Part shown: one piece after another, positions 62,360 through 64,000 of the stretch
Numbering within the stretch: the first letter of the stretch is position 1
Layout of the letters: each line of letters opens with the position of its first letter
NCBI GenBank assembly: GCA_963921795.1
Contig: OY997650.1
Coordinates: 19,453,862 to 19,517,861, forward strand
Direction of reading: 5' to 3'
DNA length: 64,000 nt
Origin: Nannobrachium achirus
Lineage: Eukaryota > Chordata > Actinopteri > Myctophiformes > Myctophidae
The notes under the pieces: generated by a model
The model's database searches: none
Seen by the model: only the letters and a program-made list of their open reading frames with translations
Told to the model about the DNA's origin: nothing
Program-made: the position numbers and the translations under genes

Positions 62360-62693
62360 TAGTCTCGCGTGGCCAGACTGTTGACTCCGCAATTTGCAAA
62401 TGCTCCATTCTTACTGTCTGGAATAACGTAAGAAGAATGATGAGTACCCGGTTAAAGTGGAAGTGAAGCCTGCTCCTCACTTTCGTTACCGTATCATATC
62501 ATGCACATTTATCCTAATATAAATAAAAATCATCTAAGCATATTTAGCTTGCTGCTTAGCAGAAATGACATTTTAAAATATATTTTCTTGAACAGAAATG
62601 CTAGCTTCCATTACTCGCCGTTAAGGAGGTGTAGTTACAGACTCTATATAGCATTCAGAGATTGTGGAATAGTTGTCTGGCTACACGAGACTA
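62360..62693. mobile_element. Short transposon with 9-bp TSD, 334 bp
   Basis: Left TIR TAGTCTCGCGTGGCCAGAC; right end inverted reads TAGTCTCGTGTAGCCAGAC (17 of 19). Perfect 9-bp duplications CATAGGAAG (62351-62359, 62694-62702). The 9-bp size suggests a Mutator-like or related superfamily rather than hAT, which is inference. No coding capacity. Confidence 0.85.
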
Positions 62694-62829
62694 CATAGGA
62701 AGTAAACGCAGGCAGGAAGTGGTCACAGAGAAATGGGTTGTTCCGGCCCAAAATAAAAATGCAGATCCGGTTCCATTTCCGGTCCCAAACTGGAATCGCC
62801 ATCTTTGGGGCACTTTGGGGCAGCCTGGA

Positions 62830-63209
62830 CTAACGGCTTTTTCTCGGGATTCTCAGCGCGGCACCGAGTGCTACGCTGCAAGCTCGTAGATCCGCCATTT
62901 TTGAAAAATCATTCGAATTTTGACCAGATTTTGTCTTCAAAATCCTTCTAAGGTTTTTTTGAAAAACACATGATTCTACGTCAGTGGTTCTCAAACGCTT
63001 TCACGCTTTCAATTATATGTATTTGGCCGCCGACCCCCGTCTCAAAATATTTTGTATCAGGGACCCCCCAGAAGCAAATATTTGAGTTACAAATGTTCCA
63101 CTTTAAAATTAGATATTCAAAGATTTTTCAAAAATAGCAGATCTACAAGCTCGCAGCGCGGCACTCATTGGCCGTGCTGTGAGCTTGTATATCTGCTATT
63201 TTCCAATAG
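62830..63209 (+). mobile_element. Composite hAT fragment, interrupted on the right
   Basis: Same interior order as 23275: module half (62853-62903), GTCAGTGGTTCTCAAACGC block, GCCGACCCCCGTCTC, CAGGGACCCCCCAGAAGC, then a complete palindromic module (63128-63204) and CCAATAG. The family then normally reads TTAAAGCATAAAATAATTAAG, and that continuation reappears at 63739 after the TTAA element. The left tip is absent. Confidence 0.8.
63128..63204. mobile_element. Palindromic module, complete
   Basis: AAAAATAGCAGATCTACAAG, CTCGCAGCGCGGCAC, then GTGCTGTGAGCTTGTATATC and TGCTATTTTCC. One of the closest copies to the apparent consensus. Confidence 0.85.
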
Positions 63210-63742
63210 TTAAAGCTATACTGTGTAAGTTGCTCAACTAGTGGTCAGTAGCGGTATTGCTTTTTTCGTCCGTTTTTCGTCCGGAGTCGTCGCGGACCAC
63301 CGCCGCGGACCACCGGAGCGGCGCCAGCAAACCACCGCGACCGATAGTAATCCGTGGAGGGGTAGAACGCATGGTAGAACGTAATTTTCTGGCCAGGATT
63401 TGTGGATTAAGAGGTTAAAATCCTTCACCATGGTAAACACAGTAGCCAAGCGGAGGCGCTTCCTGGAGACCAGAGCAGATAAGCTGTGATTGGCCGGTAG
63501 TGTACCATGTGTGCATGATCGGCGATGTGATTGGGCAACGTATACACAACGTATACAGATGATGCAGATTACGTCATTTTGGCGCGAAATCCCGCCCCTG
63601 TCACTGCTAAGAAGAAAACATATAAAGAGAAGGCTTCAGAAGCTGAAAATAACGGAGTGGGTGTTCTAAAACTTTAGCGATTTAACAGTTAGGACAATTT
63701 TAAGATTTGTTTTATAAAAAAAGTTACATGGTACAACTTTAA
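63210..63742. mobile_element. TTAA-target MITE, 533 bp
   Basis: TTAA (63210-63213) then AGCTATACTGTGTAAGTTG, and at the far end AAGTTACATGGTACAACT then TTAA (63739-63742). Inverted ends are similar (TTAAAG-TATAC-GTGTAA). The uninterrupted host sequence at 23640-23660 proves duplication of TTAA on insertion, as for piggyBac-type elements. Includes a GC-rich stretch (63285-63340, CGCGGACCACCGC-type repeats). Confidence 0.85.
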
Positions 63743-63796
63743 TGCATTAAATAATTTAGTCCTAAATGGATTTTAAAAAAATCCTCGTATCCTCAC

Positions 63797-64000
63797 CAAT
63801 CTCTTCAATGGAGTTCATGGAGTCCAGTTTGGGGCGGAAGTGGGTTCCAATTAGATCTGACATGGAGTGAGCTGCGGACAGCTTCTGATGTCCGGCGAGT
63901 AGCGGCCTCTTGGCCTTGGCCTCAGGCTGCACGTGTGGCTCTTGGGCGTCGGGGTGGTGGTGGTGGTGGTGAGGCTCCGAGTCGGAGAGCAGAGTGGAGC
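63797..64000 (-). CDS. rab11fip2: rab11fip2, internal exon (partial at window edge)
   Basis: Reads to the right edge, so the 5' boundary is outside. Donor ATTG/GTGAGG; one base carries over to make a Gly codon in the next exon. The peptide contains STLLSDSEP, a run of six His, then EAKAKRPLLAGHQKLSAAHS, MSDLIGTHFRPKLDSMNSIE. The HQKLSAAHSMSDL block is the same as human FIP2 in my memory (GHQKLSAAHSMSDL), the region of the serine phosphorylated by MARK2/Par1b in mammals. The N-terminal C2 phospholipid-binding domain lies beyond the edge. The His run arises from a (GTG)n repeat on the plus strand and may vary in length. Confidence 0.92.

Larger units (their letters stand above)
61672..63796 (-). 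other. rab11fip2: Intron of rab11fip2 (2.1 kb)
   Basis: Donor ATTG/GTGAGGAT at 63796 and acceptor TAG at 61674-61672. Nearly half is mobile DNA: a palindromic module (61883-61960), the 334-bp element at 62360, a composite hAT fragment (62830-63209) and the TTAA element at 63210. The remainder is unique. Confidence 0.8.

Overview
This window looks like vertebrate, almost certainly teleost fish, nuclear DNA. It has GT-AG introns, a recognisable Rab11 family-interacting protein gene, tRNA-derived SINEs with poly(A) tails, many short hAT-type and TTAA-type DNA transposons, and very long AC/GT, AG and AT microsatellites. Only about 1% is protein-coding. There are no bacterial-style operons, CRISPR arrays or phage features. 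Assignments rest on reading the sequence and on family knowledge from memory; no database was searched.

Layout. From 1 to about 48.8 kb is a gene desert with no convincing exon: unique A+T-rich DNA interrupted by transposons. From about 48.8 to 55.9 kb is probably the long 3' UTR of the gene to its right. From 55.9 to 64.0 kb lie the last four coding exons of a minus-strand gene that I identify as rab11fip2 (63797-64000 partial, 61329-61671, 59773-59836, 55905-56129). Splice sites and reading phases agree across all three introns, and the last exon encodes the C-terminal Rab-binding domain. The 5' part of the gene (C2 domain) lies beyond the right edge. In mammals RAB11FIP2 points its 3' end at EMX2 across a desert of regulatory DNA. 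If that order holds here, the left 48 kb may be emx2-side regulatory landscape (inference).

Mobile DNA. Many elements keep both ends and a readable target-site duplication (TSD): hAT-like elements with 8-bp TSDs at 4671-5757 (with a second one nested at 4751-5419), 21560-22438, 24818-25558, 52594-53528 and 60908-61295, plus one with a 9-bp direct repeat at 23275-23716. Others are a 9-bp-TSD element (62360-62693), TTAA elements (21818-22246, 63210-63742), two SINEs with about 15-bp TSDs (27274-27455, 40246-40447), and a 2.3-kb element with 20-bp terminal inverted repeats and ten copies of one 15-bp motif (33098-35392).

The most unusual signal is a short palindromic module. Its arms read roughly AAAATAGCAGATCTACAAGC and the reverse complement. 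It occurs about 30 times across the window, both as stand-alone elements of about 140 bp and as the interior of at least three other transposon families whose ends are unrelated. It is present in the desert, the presumed 3' UTR and all three introns. I do not recognise it as a named family.
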